Origin: Desulfonatronovibrio sp.
GTDB lineage: Bacteria > Desulfobacterota > Desulfovibrionia > Desulfovibrionales > Desulfonatronovibrionaceae
Assembly: GCA_003566455.1 (NCBI GenBank)
Contig: PXDF01000145.1
Coordinates: 1-57,484, forward strand
Direction: 5' to 3'
DNA: 57,484 nt
Part shown: positions 25,805 to 35,850 of the stretch, in pieces
Numbering within the stretch: the first letter of the stretch is position 1
Layout: every line of letters starts with the position of its first letter
The notes under the pieces: generated by a model
Seen by the model: only the letters and a program-made list of their open reading frames with translations
Database searches by the model: none
What the model was told of the DNA's origin: nothing
Position numbers and translations under genes: made by a program

Positions 25805-26548
25805 CTAGTTTTTCCAGGGAATGATCTTTTTCAGAGCGTACATCCCCATCCTGCGGCGGACAAAGGCAAGCTGATCCTGCAAAGGCAAGTGTTTGGGACA
25901 AACATCTTCACAGCCGAGAAGACCCATGCACCCGAAAATGCCCTGGTCTGTGCCCACCACTTCAAAGTAGTCTTTTTCCTGCCTTTTGTCCCTGGGATCA
26001 ATCATGAACCTGGCAATGCGGTTAAGAGCCACCGCTCCCAGAAAATCCTCACGCATCTGGGCTGTGGCGCAGGCCCCAACGCAGCATCCGCATTCTATGC
26101 ACCTTTCAAGCTCGTATATTCTTTCCGCCACCTCATTTTCCATGCGCTCTTCTTCAGCCTGGGGGTCAAACTTCGCGTCAGTGTGGATCCAGGATTCGAC
26201 CTTTTCATTCATGGACCGAAACCAGGTTCCGGTGTCCACGGACAGATCCCCCACCAGCCTGAATCCGGGCAGAGGGGTCAGGGTGACGTCCACGGGCAGG
26301 TCTCTGGTCTTGGTATGACATGCCAGGCCGGGTCGGCCGTTGATGACCATGGCGCAGGCGCCGCAAATCCCGGCCCGGCAGCAGAAATCAAACTGCAGGG
26401 AGGGGTCCTGTTCCTCCCGGAGTTTGTTCAGGGCTACGAACAGGTTCAGGTTTTCGGTTTCTTCCAGTTTGTATTTCTTCATTTCTGGTTTGGATGAAGG
26501 ATCCATGGGATTGTATCTAAATATTTTGAATATCAGTTTTCTAGCCAT
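25805..26548 (-). CDS. frdB: Fumarate reductase/succinate dehydrogenase Fe-S subunit
   Basis: A 247-residue electron-transfer subunit with three clusters. The [2Fe-2S] site is CCRAGICGACAMVINGRPGL followed by AC, and the [4Fe-4S] and [3Fe-4S] sites are CIECGCCVGAC and CEDVCPKHLP with a further cysteine in MGLLGC. It passes electrons between FrdA and the membrane haems. It begins three bases after frdA stops, so it is translationally linked. It acts on the cytoplasmic face of the membrane. Confidence 0.95.
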   Translation of the reverse strand: MARKLIFKIFRYNPMDPSSKPEMKKYKLEETENLNLFVALNKLREEQDPSLQFDFCCRAGICGACAMVINGRPGLACHTKTRDLPVDVTLTPLPGFRLVGDLSVDTGTWFRSMNEKVESWIHTDAKFDPQAEEERMENEVAERIYELERCIECGCCVGACATAQMREDFLGAVALNRIARFMIDPRDKRQEKDYFEVVGTDQGIFGCMGLLGCEDVCPKHLPLQDQLAFVRRRMGMYALKKIIPWKN

Positions 26549-26551
26549 GTC

Positions 26552-28381
26552 TTATGCCTCTCTGGTTTCTGGGCTGATTATCTTTCCTCCGCCGTATCCG
26601 CGATCTCCTGGAGGCAATTCCACAATTTTGGTTGACGGCTCATATTTGAGTTCAGGCAATTCACCGCCTTGCTTCCAGTAGGCCAGAGTTCTAACCAGCC
26701 AGTCCCGGTCATTTCTTTCCGGATAGTCTTCCCTGGCGTGTGATCCTCTGCTTTCCTTTCTCTCCAGTGCCCCGTAGGCAACACAAAGGGCCAGCCTGAC
26801 CATGCCGGGCAGGCGCAGGGCCATGGCCATTTCTGGATTGGCTCCAAGACCGTTGGATTTTAACTTTAAATTCAGGGCCCGCTCATGAATCTCCCTGAGC
26901 TTGTCCACGGCCAGGCCGAGGTCATTTTCATTGCGGAATATCCCGACATAGTCCATAAGCACGTCCTGCATGGAGTCCCGAACAGCGTATACTTCTTCTC
27001 TGCCCTGCCCGGAAATGAGATTTTTGATTCTTTCCTGTTGATTCTTAAGGGCGGAATCGACTGTGCCTGTATCAAAGCCGGTCTCTTCTCCCTTGAGGAA
27101 TTCAACGATCTTTTCCCCCACGATCATGCCGGCCACGACAGTCTCAGCCAGAGAGTTGCCGCCAAGTCGGTTGAACCCGTGCATGTCCCAGCAGGCTGCT
27201 TCTCCGGCTGAAAAAAGTCCTTTAAGTCCGTAGGCAGCCCCGTCTTTGTTGGTCCTGACCCCGCCCATGCTGTAGTGCTGGGTGGGCCTGACTGGAATAA
27301 GTTCATTGATGTGGTTTATGCCCAGGAAATTATTGCATATTTCATAAACTTCCCGCAGCTTGGTGGTTATATGCTGTTCACCCAGGTGTCTGATGTCCAG
27401 CCAGAGATGATCACCATAGGGGCTTTTCACTCCCAGGTTTTTTCTCATATGATCGGTCATGCGCCTGGAAACAACATCTCTGGAAGCCAGCTCGGCCTTT
27501 TGGGGCTCGTATATGTGCATGAACCTCTCCTGGTTGACGTCCAGCAAGGTTCCGCCGTCTCCCCGGCAGCCCTCGGTGACCAGAATGTCCGTGGGCACGA
27601 TGCCGGTGGGATGAAACTGGACCGCCTCCATATTGCCCAGAGGTACAACTCCGGTATCCAGGGCGATGATCAGCCCTCCGCCTTCATTGATGACAGCGTT
27701 GGTGGAAGCCCGGTAGATGCGTCCGAAACCGCCGGTGGCGATCAAGGTGGCCTTGGCAAGGTAGGCCCTGAGTTCCCCGGTTTTAAGGCATCTGACCACC
27801 GCGCCCATGCACTTTTCACTGTCATGAATCAGGCTTATGGCCTCGGTCCGGTCATGGACCTTGACTCCACTTTTTACAGCCACGTTGTCCAGGGTATAAA
27901 GCATGGCATGGCCTGTGCCGTCGGAACAATAACAAGCTCTCCATTTGGCCGTGCCCCCGAAATCCCTGGCTGTGATCAGGCCTTCCCGGTCTCTTTTCTC
28001 TTCCTTATCGAATTTTTCCCCGCCCTTGAAGTAGCAGGATTTTCCAGCAACCACCCTGTTCCAGGGAACTCCCCAGTATGCCATCTGACGTATGGCTATG
28101 GGCGCGTTGTCAGCGAACATTCTTGCCACTTCCTGGTCACAGCCCCAGTCGGATCCCTTGACAGTGTCCTGAAAGTGAACATCAGGACAGTCTCCCTCGC
28201 CCTTGATGCAATTGCCAAGGCCGGCCTGCATGCCTCCCTGGGCCGCGGAAGAGTGAGAACGCCTGGGAGGGACAAGGCTTAAACAGATGGCGTCGAAACC
28301 GGCCTGGGCGGCTTCAATGGCCACTCTTTCTCCGGCCAGTCCAGACCCGATACAAAGTAAATCAGCATAAATTATCTGCAT
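26552..28381 (-). CDS. frdA: Fumarate reductase flavoprotein subunit
   Basis: A 609-residue FAD subunit. GSGLAGERVA is the dinucleotide loop. RSHSSAAQGGMQAG contains the histidine that carries covalent FAD in this family. HFQDTVKGSDWGCDQEVARM closely follows the Wolinella (B-type) enzyme. Active-site segments include FHPTGIVP, GCRGDGG and RPTQHYSMGG. It reduces fumarate to succinate with menaquinol, or the reverse. It is the middle gene of frdCAB. Confidence 0.95.
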   Translation of the reverse strand: MQIIYADLLCIGSGLAGERVAIEAAQAGFDAICLSLVPPRRSHSSAAQGGMQAGLGNCIKGEGDCPDVHFQDTVKGSDWGCDQEVARMFADNAPIAIRQMAYWGVPWNRVVAGKSCYFKGGEKFDKEEKRDREGLITARDFGGTAKWRACYCSDGTGHAMLYTLDNVAVKSGVKVHDRTEAISLIHDSEKCMGAVVRCLKTGELRAYLAKATLIATGGFGRIYRASTNAVINEGGGLIIALDTGVVPLGNMEAVQFHPTGIVPTDILVTEGCRGDGGTLLDVNQERFMHIYEPQKAELASRDVVSRRMTDHMRKNLGVKSPYGDHLWLDIRHLGEQHITTKLREVYEICNNFLGINHINELIPVRPTQHYSMGGVRTNKDGAAYGLKGLFSAGEAACWDMHGFNRLGGNSLAETVVAGMIVGEKIVEFLKGEETGFDTGTVDSALKNQQERIKNLISGQGREEVYAVRDSMQDVLMDYVGIFRNENDLGLAVDKLREIHERALNLKLKSNGLGANPEMAMALRLPGMVRLALCVAYGALERKESRGSHAREDYPERNDRDWLVRTLAYWKQGGELPELKYEPSTKIVELPPGDRGYGGGKIISPETREA

Positions 28382-28396
28382 GTGCGCGCTCCAGAT

Positions 28397-29047
28397 TTAT
28401 ATTTTTACAAACAGAAAACGAATCAAGGTCACAAGTCCCAGAAGAATAAAAAAGCCGGTAAGGTAGAACTCGAACCTTTTAGCCTTTTTTCTGGCCTGGC
28501 TCTTGATAAAGCCCCATTTTACACCCAGCCGGTACCAGCCGATACCAACATGCAGCTCCACCATGGGCAAAAGGATCAGATAAAAAGTAAGCCAGAAACC
28601 GCTTTGGATTCTGGCCGCGCTTTTATCCGCGCTAAAGGGCATGTCAGTGAGAACCACCCACATATGAATGGCTCCCATAATCAGGATAATCATTGCTGAA
28701 ACAATCTGAACCACCCACAGCCAGGTATCCCTGTGTGCCAGCATTTTACTTTGAAACCAGAGCTTTTTCTGCTGTTCGGAACTGAATGGAATTTTTCTGG
28801 CAGCCAGTATGAAGTGAGTCAGAAAGATCAGAAATATAATCGGTCCACCCACCTGGGCCAGATAATAATGCTCGAAAAAATGGGCCAAAGCGTTGAAGGC
28901 CCTGGTTCCAAAGATAATACTGGCTACAAAAAGGGCATGCAGATACATGAACAATACCAGGCAGATCCCTGTTAACATCTGCAGCCAGTCCAGATAAGCG
29001 GCCTGCCTGGAAACGGCCGGCACGTAAACTGTACTGTCAATTCGCAT
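28397..29047 (-). CDS. frdC: Fumarate reductase dihaem cytochrome b subunit
   Basis: A 216-residue membrane protein with five hydrophobic helices and histidines in each likely position for two haem b groups (MYLHALF, HFFEHYY, FLTHFIL, GAIHMW, VELHVGIGWYR). In the Wolinella enzyme the equivalent E-x-H in the last helices joins a transmembrane proton path; here it reads ELH. It anchors FrdAB and oxidises menaquinol. First gene of the operon; AGGAGG before the ATG. Confidence 0.93.
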   Translation of the reverse strand: MRIDSTVYVPAVSRQAAYLDWLQMLTGICLVLFMYLHALFVASIIFGTRAFNALAHFFEHYYLAQVGGPIIFLIFLTHFILAARKIPFSSEQQKKLWFQSKMLAHRDTWLWVVQIVSAMIILIMGAIHMWVVLTDMPFSADKSAARIQSGFWLTFYLILLPMVELHVGIGWYRLGVKWGFIKSQARKKAKRFEFYLTGFFILLGLVTLIRFLFVKI

Positions 29048-29162
29048 ATTTCCTCCTGTTATATTACTGAAAATCTGTTGTAAAATTCGACTATTCCAAG
29101 CTTGCTGAGGATTTTCTGTTTTCCATGCTTTTTCATTTGCCCCGCTTTCGGCCGGTGGCTTT

Positions 29163-29939
29163 CTAATCCCCTGGCTGAAACTTGAGCTCCAGTCCTATGG
29201 GACAGTGATCAGAACCCATGACATGAGGTTCTATCCATGAGCGGACAACATTATTCTTCAACTCTTCAGAAACAAAAAAATAATCTATGCGCCATCCGGC
29301 ATTCCTTGATCTGGCTCCAAATCTGTAAGTCCACCAGGTGTACTGATCCGGCTCCTGGCTGAACATCCGGAAAGTGTCAATATATCCGTGGCTGATGAAC
29401 TTATCCAGCCATTGCCTTTCTATGGGCAGAAAACCTGATCGGTCTTCATTGGCTTTGGGATTTTTCAGATCGATTTCCTTGTGCGCGGTGTTGAAGTCGC
29501 CGCAGACCACTATGGGTTTTTTCCCCCTGAGTTCTTGAGCGTATTCAAGAAAAGAATCATAGAAATCCAGCTTGAACTGAAGACGCTCATGACTCATCTG
29601 GCCATTGGGAAAATAGACATTGAAAAGAAAAAAAGCATCATATTCCAGGAGAATCAGTCTGCCTTCGCCCTGAAACCTTTCATCGGGCAGACTTCTGGAT
29701 ATGCTCTGAGGCTCGATTCTGTAAAACGCGGCCACTCCGGAATAACCCTGTTTGAGCCTGGATGGATTCCAGAATACCTGGTAGCCATGAACAATCCTGT
29801 CTTCCTGGTTCAATTGGTCCGGCCTGGTCTTGATTTCCTGAAGGCAGACCACATCTGAATCAGCCTGCTGGAACCAATCCCAGAAACCCTTGCCCACAAC
29901 CGCGCGAAAACCGTTGACGTTCCATGAATGAATAATCAT
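29163..29939 (-). CDS. xth: Exodeoxyribonuclease III / AP endonuclease
   Basis: A 258-residue DNA-repair nuclease of the endonuclease/exonuclease/phosphatase fold. Catalytic segments are SWNVNGFRA, CLQEIKT (metal-binding glutamate), VCGDFNTAHKEID (Asp-Asn pair), WRIDYFF and the closing GSDHCPI with the catalytic histidine. It cuts at abasic sites and trims 3' ends. It overlaps the metallophosphoesterase gene by one base (TAATG-type junction), so the two form an operon. Confidence 0.95.
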   Translation of the reverse strand: MIIHSWNVNGFRAVVGKGFWDWFQQADSDVVCLQEIKTRPDQLNQEDRIVHGYQVFWNPSRLKQGYSGVAAFYRIEPQSISRSLPDERFQGEGRLILLEYDAFFLFNVYFPNGQMSHERLQFKLDFYDSFLEYAQELRGKKPIVVCGDFNTAHKEIDLKNPKANEDRSGFLPIERQWLDKFISHGYIDTFRMFSQEPDQYTWWTYRFGARSRNAGWRIDYFFVSEELKNNVVRSWIEPHVMGSDHCPIGLELKFQPGD

Positions 29940-30604
29940 TATGCCTGCCTCAGTTGGGCATCCAGTTTCTGTCCGTCAAAGCTTATCCTGACGTAACCTC
30001 CTGAAGCAAAAGTTCCCGGGTTGATGACTATGGTTTCACCAAGATGATCAACAGATCTGGCCTCATGAATATGGCCGGTTATACAGACCTCTGGCTGGAT
30101 TTTTTCAATGAAGTTTCTTACGGCCCTGCTGCCGGCGTTGATCCCGGAACTTAAAAGGTCAGTGCTGGTATTGTAGGGTGGAGTGTGGGTCATGAAAATC
30201 AGGTGCCTGACCTGGACGGCCTGGTCCTGGATGCCTTCCAGCCATTGCCGGATCTTGCTTTCTTCAACTTCCGAGGGAGTTTTAAAGGGAGTAGGGGTTG
30301 AGTATCCAAGCCCCAGGAGATGGACATCCGGGGAGAGCCTGATCAGCCTGTTGTGAACGTTAGAACCTGATTCATCCAGGTATTTCTCAACATCCCTGGT
30401 GTCCATGTTTCCAATCTGGGCGAATACATTTTCATTCAGGGCCTTGATTTCATTTATTATGGCGGCTGCTCCGGCTTTGCCGCCCACATTGGTCAGGTCA
30501 CCGGAAATCAGCACCCCCGAAGCTTTTGAGATATCCCTGATTTTATGAATATTGTTTATTCTTTCATGCACGTCGCCAAATGCTATCCAGAAGTTTTCCG
30601 CCAT
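29939..30604 (-). CDS. Calcineurin-like metallophosphoesterase
   Basis: A 221-residue phosphoesterase. Metal-binding motifs are FGDVHERIN (GDxH), SGDLTNVGG (GDxx), GNMDTR (GNxD), and the pair of histidines in FMTHTPPYN and CITGHIHEAR. Such enzymes hydrolyse phosphomono- or diesters; the substrate is unknown. It is translated just ahead of xth, so a repair or nucleotide-related role is possible but only inferred. Confidence 0.87.
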   Translation of the reverse strand: MAENFWIAFGDVHERINNIHKIRDISKASGVLISGDLTNVGGKAGAAAIINEIKALNENVFAQIGNMDTRDVEKYLDESGSNVHNRLIRLSPDVHLLGLGYSTPTPFKTPSEVEESKIRQWLEGIQDQAVQVRHLIFMTHTPPYNTSTDLLSSGINAGSRAVRNFIEKIQPEVCITGHIHEARSVDHLGETIVINPGTFASGGYVRISFDGQKLDAQLRQA

Positions 30605-30742
30605 TTTCCAGGTCCTGTAATTTCTGTTAAATATTTATGGATAATGCCTGATGAGCTTTTTCCCCACTGCCGCGATCAAGCGCGCGTGCATGCCCATCCG
30701 GCGCCTCACCGGTTTTCAATCTTTTTGTTTTTCAAGCAGTTT

Positions 30743-33034
30743 TTACAGTTTATAAACCCTGATCCCGGCCTGGGTATCCTCAACCCTGAATCCCATATCC
30801 AGAATATTCTGCCTGAGTCTGTCAGCCAGGGAGTAGTCTTTAGCTTTTCTGGCCTGGGTCCTCTTCTCAAGAAGTTCGGACAGGTCAGAAGGGTATTCTT
30901 TTGTGGCCACAGGCAGATTGTCCCAGTCCAGAATGCCCAGAACATGGTCCACTATCTTAAGGGAACGCAGACATTCCTGGGCCTGGTCCTCTCCCATGTT
31001 CCCTTCATCTGCCAGCTTGCGCGTCTTTTTACAGAACGAGAAAAGGTCTGGCCAGAATTTATATATGGACAGGTCGTCTTCAATGCATTTGTCCAGGTTA
31101 TGGCGCAGTTTATGGCAAAGATCTTCAATTTCATCCTTAGCGGTATCCGCCTGACCCAATTCACTTACAATCAAATGGGAGTATAGATCCTGAATCCTGT
31201 GCCAGTTTTTCAGCCACATGGAAAGATTTTTTTCAGAGAATAAAAGTGTCTTGTGGTATGAACCGGACAGAAGCCAGAGGCGGAGAGGGTGAAAGCCGGC
31301 ATATTCTTCAGCCATTGCCCTGAGGCCGGGCATTGTTTCTCTTCCAGGCTCAGGCTTAACGGACTGGGCCGTTATCCAGCACTGCGGGACAAGCTCCATG
31401 GCTCCTTTCCATATACTTCTGAGGTTGTCCAGATGCGGGAAAAAGTGAGTTTCTCCCGCGAAAACCAGGTCCAGGTGTTTTTCAGTTACCGCGGCAGCCA
31501 TCTGTAAATACCAGGAAGGCCTGACATTTCCCCATCTGGTTTTAAGAACATTATCCTCTTTGAGGTCTTTGAGGCTGCCCCTTTTAAGGAGAGTGAAATC
31601 CCTGGGGCTGTCTTTGACATAATCTTCCAGGTCAACGGTTTTTCCGGCAATTATGGTCGCAGGGTCGATTCCAGCCAGTTTGCCATAGTCGCTGTCCCTG
31701 CCTACGTCAAAGTAGACTGATCTAAGCTTTTCATAGGCCAGTCCCCTGGACAGGAGCTTTGTGCAAACCTGGATGCTTTCATCAAGATGCTGGGATGCAG
31801 GTATAAATCTGAAATTTTTGCTGAGGTTCATTCTGTGTGACAAGGCTTCAAGCCCTGAGATTGATTGCCGGCTGAAATCCTTTAAACTCAGACTTTCCGC
31901 TCTCACCACGTCCAGGGTCCGGTCGTCATAGTCAGCCACAGCCACCATTGGCCTGGGATCATCACCCCTACTGCTCAGATATCGGTTAACCACATCCAAA
32001 AAAACCGCTCTTCTCCAGAAATCAGGATCATCAAGAAAATCAGTCCTTGGGCCAATGGTGAATAAGACCGGTCTCTTGGCAGTGCTTTGCAGAGAAATCT
32101 GTTTTCTGGTTTTCAGATCAAAAAGTCTGATGCCATCCATTTCCGGAATGCTGAACAGTGCGGTACTTAAATATCTTTCACCACTGTCAGGAAAGATGGT
32201 CACAATGATTCCGGACTCAACCTCTTTGGCCAGGCGAAAGGTAGCGGCCATGGCCGCTCCGGAGCTCATGCCCACAAAAAGTCCTTCCTTGCGGGCCAGT
32301 TCCCGGCACATGAAAAAGGCCTCCTCATCCTTGACATGGACAACCGTATCCAGGGCTTTCTTATCGTAAATGCCCGGAGGATATGATTCCTGCATATTCT
32401 TAAGCCCCTGAATTTTGTGTCCGGGATAGGGCTCGATCCCAATGCACCGGACATGGGGAGCTGTTTCGCGCATCTTTCTGGTAATGCCCATGATGGTGCC
32501 GGTGGTGCCCAGGCAGGCGGTGATATGGGTGACCCGGCCTTGAGTCTCCTCCCATATTTCAGGGCCGGTTGTCTGGTAATGCGCTTCAATGCTGGCAGGA
32601 TTGTTGAACTGATCCATGAGTACGTATTTGTCCGGTTCTTCCCTGGCCATACGGTAAGCTTCTTCAATGGCCCCGTCAGTGCTCAGGTGACCCGGAGTAA
32701 GAATTATCTCAGCGCCATAGGCCTTCATGATTTTTTTTCTTTCTTCAGAAGCAGCGGAAGACATGAGAAGTTTTATGGGGTAACCCTTGACCGCGCAGAC
32801 CATGGCCAGGCCAATGCCGGTGTTGCCTGAGGTGGCCTCTATGACGGTCTTTCCGGGTCCAAGATCTCCCATTGCCTCAGCCCTTTTAATCATTGCCAGA
32901 GCGACCCTGTCTTTGACTGAACCTCCTGGGTTTTTCATTTCAAGCTTGGCAAATATTCTGACTTTGGGGTTGGGAGAAATATTTCTGATTTCCACCAGAG
33001 GGGTTTTTCCAATGAAGGAAAGAAGATCTTTCAT
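30743..33034 (-). CDS. Cysteine synthase fused to degenerate cysteinyl-tRNA synthetase
   Basis: A 763-residue two-part protein. Residues 1-310 are a complete PLP-dependent cysteine synthase: NPGGSVKDR with the PLP lysine, TSGNTGIGLA and GTTGTIMG. Residues about 315-763 follow cysteinyl-tRNA synthetase (DLKTRKQ, FLDVVNRYLSSRG, RPSWYLQMA, LLSGSYHKTLLFSEKNL, and a C-terminal helical part ending RLRQNILDMGF). However, the HIGH motif is absent, the first zinc cysteine of CGxTVYD is isoleucine (IGPRTDF), the CSAM cysteine is methionine, and no KMSKS is present. The second part is therefore unlikely to aminoacylate tRNA. It may bind tRNA, cysteine or an enzyme partner. The synthase part makes cysteine from an activated serine and sulfide. 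Confidence 0.88.
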   Translation of the reverse strand: MKDLLSFIGKTPLVEIRNISPNPKVRIFAKLEMKNPGGSVKDRVALAMIKRAEAMGDLGPGKTVIEATSGNTGIGLAMVCAVKGYPIKLLMSSAASEERKKIMKAYGAEIILTPGHLSTDGAIEEAYRMAREEPDKYVLMDQFNNPASIEAHYQTTGPEIWEETQGRVTHITACLGTTGTIMGITRKMRETAPHVRCIGIEPYPGHKIQGLKNMQESYPPGIYDKKALDTVVHVKDEEAFFMCRELARKEGLFVGMSSGAAMAATFRLAKEVESGIIVTIFPDSGERYLSTALFSIPEMDGIRLFDLKTRKQISLQSTAKRPVLFTIGPRTDFLDDPDFWRRAVFLDVVNRYLSSRGDDPRPMVAVADYDDRTLDVVRAESLSLKDFSRQSISGLEALSHRMNLSKNFRFIPASQHLDESIQVCTKLLSRGLAYEKLRSVYFDVGRDSDYGKLAGIDPATIIAGKTVDLEDYVKDSPRDFTLLKRGSLKDLKEDNVLKTRWGNVRPSWYLQMAAAVTEKHLDLVFAGETHFFPHLDNLRSIWKGAMELVPQCWITAQSVKPEPGRETMPGLRAMAEEYAGFHPLRLWLLSGSYHKTLLFSEKNLSMWLKNWHRIQDLYSHLIVSELGQADTAKDEIEDLCHKLRHNLDKCIEDDLSIYKFWPDLFSFCKKTRKLADEGNMGEDQAQECLRSLKIVDHVLGILDWDNLPVATKEYPSDLSELLEKRTQARKAKDYSLADRLRQNILDMGFRVEDTQAGIRVYKL

Positions 33035-33169
33035 TATTGCGCCGTTATTGAAACCGGTTCAGCTTTCCAGAAATTGTTGAACAAAAAAAACAAACAAATT
33101 AGATAAATCCGGATGAGTTTCTTTTCAAGTAAAAAAACACCGGGTAATTTTCAATAGATCGGCCAGCAC

Positions 33170-34048
33170 ATGCTTAATCAGAGAAAAGCATATCTTTACG
33201 CTTTGCTCACTGTGGCCATCTGGTCAACAGTGGCTTCGGCCTTTAAAATATCCCTGCGTTACCTGGATCATGTGCAGCTTCTTTTCTATTCCTGTCTCAC
33301 ATCAACCCTGGTCCTGGGAATTCTATGCCTGTATTTTTTCGGTCCCGGATTCTGGAGGATGATATCTCCGGGCAACATCAAATCTTCACTGCTGCTGGGC
33401 TTTTTAAATCCGTTTCTCTATTATCTGATCCTGTTCAAGGCCTATGATCTTCTGCCGGCCCAGGAGGCTCAACCCTTGAACTACACATGGGGCATCACTC
33501 TGGCATTGCTGTCCATCCCTCTTCTGAAACAAAAAATCACAGGAGGACAGATCCTGGCCATTATCATCAGCTACAGCGGCACTCTGGTCATCTCTACCAG
33601 GGGCAACATACTTGGTCTGGAATTTTCCAGCCCCCTGGGAGTGGCCCTGGCCCTGGGCAGCACCATTGTCTGGTCTCTTTACTGGATATACAACACCAAA
33701 GACAGCCTGGAACCGATTCTGAAGCTGTTTTTAAATTTTTGCGCCGGACTCATCTATATTTCCATATTTCTGCCTTTAGTCACGACCTTTGGTTTTGAGG
33801 ACTCGCGGGGGCTTTACGGCGCCATTTACGTGGGTGTTTTTGAAATGGGAATAACCTTTGTCTTCTGGCTTATGGCCCTGAGACTTTCCAGAACAACTGC
33901 CCAGGTCAGCAACCTTATATACCTGTCTCCTTTTCTGTCCCTGGCCTTCATATACCTGCTGGTGGGGGAAACAATATTTTTATCAACCATTATCGGCCTG
34001 ACACTGATCATGACAGGCCTGATCATTCAGAACCAGAGCAGGCAGTAA
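33170..34048 (+). CDS. EamA-family (DMT) transporter
   Basis: A 292-residue inner-membrane protein with about ten hydrophobic helices in two related halves, as in drug/metabolite exporters (EamA). YALLTVAIWSTVASAFKISL opens the first repeat and LGVALALGSTIVWSLYWIYN the second. The substrate is unknown. Divergent from the cysteine synthase fusion, which hints weakly at cysteine or a thiol as substrate, since EamA of E. coli exports cysteine metabolites. Confidence 0.87.
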   Translation: MLNQRKAYLYALLTVAIWSTVASAFKISLRYLDHVQLLFYSCLTSTLVLGILCLYFFGPGFWRMISPGNIKSSLLLGFLNPFLYYLILFKAYDLLPAQEAQPLNYTWGITLALLSIPLLKQKITGGQILAIIISYSGTLVISTRGNILGLEFSSPLGVALALGSTIVWSLYWIYNTKDSLEPILKLFLNFCAGLIYISIFLPLVTTFGFEDSRGLYGAIYVGVFEMGITFVFWLMALRLSRTTAQVSNLIYLSPFLSLAFIYLLVGETIFLSTIIGLTLIMTGLIIQNQSRQ

Positions 34049-34296
34049 AGGAGCATGGATCGTGTATTAAGATGCTGGATTGAAGCCGGGATGGTTCATC
34101 AGGGGCTCCAGGACCTTGTCCCTTGTTCCTTTTTTGGCCTTTACTCCGGGGCTTGCCAGGGATATATTAAATAAATTAATTGATTATGGCCCTTGGTTGT
34201 CAGCCGTGGATTATCTGTTCGCCAGCTTTTTGAAAAAATACATTCAATGTTTCGAGGCATCTTAATTATTTGTCACTCTCTGCCAGGAAGGAAAAT

Positions 34297-35598
34297 ATGA
34301 AAAACACCATCATAAACAGTCTCAACAAACGCAGCGCCCTAATAGGAATCATAGGTCTGGGCTATGTGGGTCTGCCCCTGGCCCTGCGTTATCTGGAGGC
34401 GGGTTATCCTGTTCTGGGCCTGGACATCGATCAAAACAAAGTTGACAAACTCATGGCTGGCGAAAGTTATATCCGGCACATTTCTGTCGAGCCCATTGCT
34501 GATGCCCTTCAAGCTGGACGCTTTGAAGCTGTGACTGATTTTTCAAGGTCTGGAGAGGCCGACGCCCTGATTCTTTGTGTACCTACTCCTTTGGACCGTC
34601 ACCGAGAGCCTGACCTGTCCTATGTGATCAATTCTCTGGAAGAGGTCTTGCCTTTTCTGCGTCCAGGGCAGGTGGTTGCCCTGGAATCCACAACCTATCC
34701 AGGCACCACGGATGAGGAGCTTAAGCCCCGAATTGAAAAGACGGGATTAAAAGTGGGCAGGGATGTTTTTCTGGTTTATTCCCCTGAAAGGGAAGATCCG
34801 GGTAATCCCAGTTTTAACACCCGGACCATTCCCAAAGTCTGCGGAGGCTTTACCCCTGAGTGCCTCGAAGTGGGCAAGGCCCTTTACGGGCAGGTTATTG
34901 ACCAGGTGGTGCCGGTATCATCCACCAGGGCCGCAGAAGCGGTCAAGCTCATGGAAAACATTTTCCGCAGCGTCAATATCGCTCTGGTAAATGAACTCAA
35001 GACGGCTTTCATGAAAATGGACATTGATATTTTCGAGGTCATCAGGGCCGCCTCTACAAAACCATTCGGCTACATGCCTTTTTATCCAGGTCCAGGCCTG
35101 GGCGGACACTGCATTCCCATTGACCCCTTTTATCTGACCTGGAAGGCTCGGGAATATGATGTGGTCACCAGATTTATTGAACTGGCCGGGGAGATAAATA
35201 CGTCCATGCCGTATTTTGTTGTCCAGCGCGCGGCAGAAGTGCTCAATGAACATGAAAAGGCCCTGAAAAATTCCAGAATACTTCTTCTGGGCCTGGCTTA
35301 CAAGGCGGAAGTGGACGATGACCGGGAATCGCCCACATACCGGATTATGGAACTGCTGGAAAGAAAGGGGGCCATAACCCGATACAATGATCCTTTTGTT
35401 CCGGAGATAAGGCCATCCAGAGAATTTTCCCATTTTGCCGGTCGTAAGTCCAGCCCTGTTACAGGAGGTTACGATCTGGTCATCCTTTGCACGGCTCATC
35501 CGCAATACAGGGAACTCAACCCTGCCGGGCTGAACGTCCCGATCCTGGATACAAGGGGATTCTTCCCGGATCTGGCAGGGGTAGTCTACAGGGCTTAG
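34297..35598 (+). CDS. Nucleotide-sugar dehydrogenase (UDP-HexNAc 6-dehydrogenase type)
   Basis: A 433-residue NAD-dependent enzyme oxidising C6 of a UDP-sugar to a uronic acid. [20 protein letters not shown] is the dinucleotide fold at residues 18-37; catalytic segments are [25 protein letters not shown] and [14 protein letters not shown] with the active-site cysteine. The latter resembles WbpA/TviB-type dehydrogenases of UDP-N-acetylhexosamines. No other polysaccharide genes flank it, so its pathway lies elsewhere. GGAAGGA precedes ATG 34297. Confidence 0.88.
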   Translation: MKNTIINSLNKRSALIGIIGLGYVGLPLALRYLEAGYPVLGLDIDQNKVDKLMAGESYIRHISVEPIADALQAGRFEAVTDFSRSGEADALILCVPTPLDRHREPDLSYVINSLEEVLPFLRPGQVVALESTTYPGTTDEELKPRIEKTGLKVGRDVFLVYSPEREDPGNPSFNTRTIPKVCGGFTPECLEVGKALYGQVIDQVVPVSSTRAAEAVKLMENIFRSVNIALVNELKTAFMKMDIDIFEVIRAASTKPFGYMPFYPGPGLGGHCIPIDPFYLTWKAREYDVVTRFIELAGEINTSMPYFVVQRAAEVLNEHEKALKNSRILLLGLAYKAEVDDDRESPTYRIMELLERKGAITRYNDPFVPEIRPSREFSHFAGRKSSPVTGGYDLVILCTAHPQYRELNPAGLNVPILDTRGFFPDLAGVVYRA

Positions 35599-35696
35599 TC
35601 TGCGTACCGATATAAGAGTGCGGAAGAAATGGTCAAGGCAATTTTTCGCCATAAAACTAAGGCAAAGCAACCCCTTTTCCCCAATGAGATTGCCTT

Positions 35697-35757
35697 GGCG
35701 GGCACCTGCATAAGAAGAGGGTTCAGTCCAGATAATGGGATTATACAGGTGCCGGCC
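35697..35757. repeat. Degenerate palindromic repeat
   Basis: GGCGGGCACCTGCATAA (35697-35713) pairs with TTATACAGGTGCCGGCC (35741-35757) with two mismatches. The right flank CTCACAATGACA resembles the inner arm CTCGCAATGACA of copy A at 12367, so it may belong to the same broad family of palindromic elements. Confidence 0.5.
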
Positions 35758-35850
35758 TCACAATGACATTATTGGAAATTATTAACCCTGTAAAATGATT
35801 GGTTCAGACCTCAGGGATGAAAAATCCAAAAACTGTCAATTGGATTCAGG

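Noticed and set aside
27275-28282. 335-codon open frame opposite frdA
   Set aside because: Shadow of the strongly conserved flavoprotein gene; no ribosome-binding site or known motif.
34080-34265. 61-codon frame between the transporter and the nucleotide-sugar dehydrogenase
   Set aside because: No ribosome-binding site and no pattern; likely chance.
35690-35770. tRNA-like look of a GGTTCAGTCC stretch between two GC-rich arms
   Set aside because: Arms and loops do not give a cloverleaf; the arms are better explained as a degenerate palindromic repeat.
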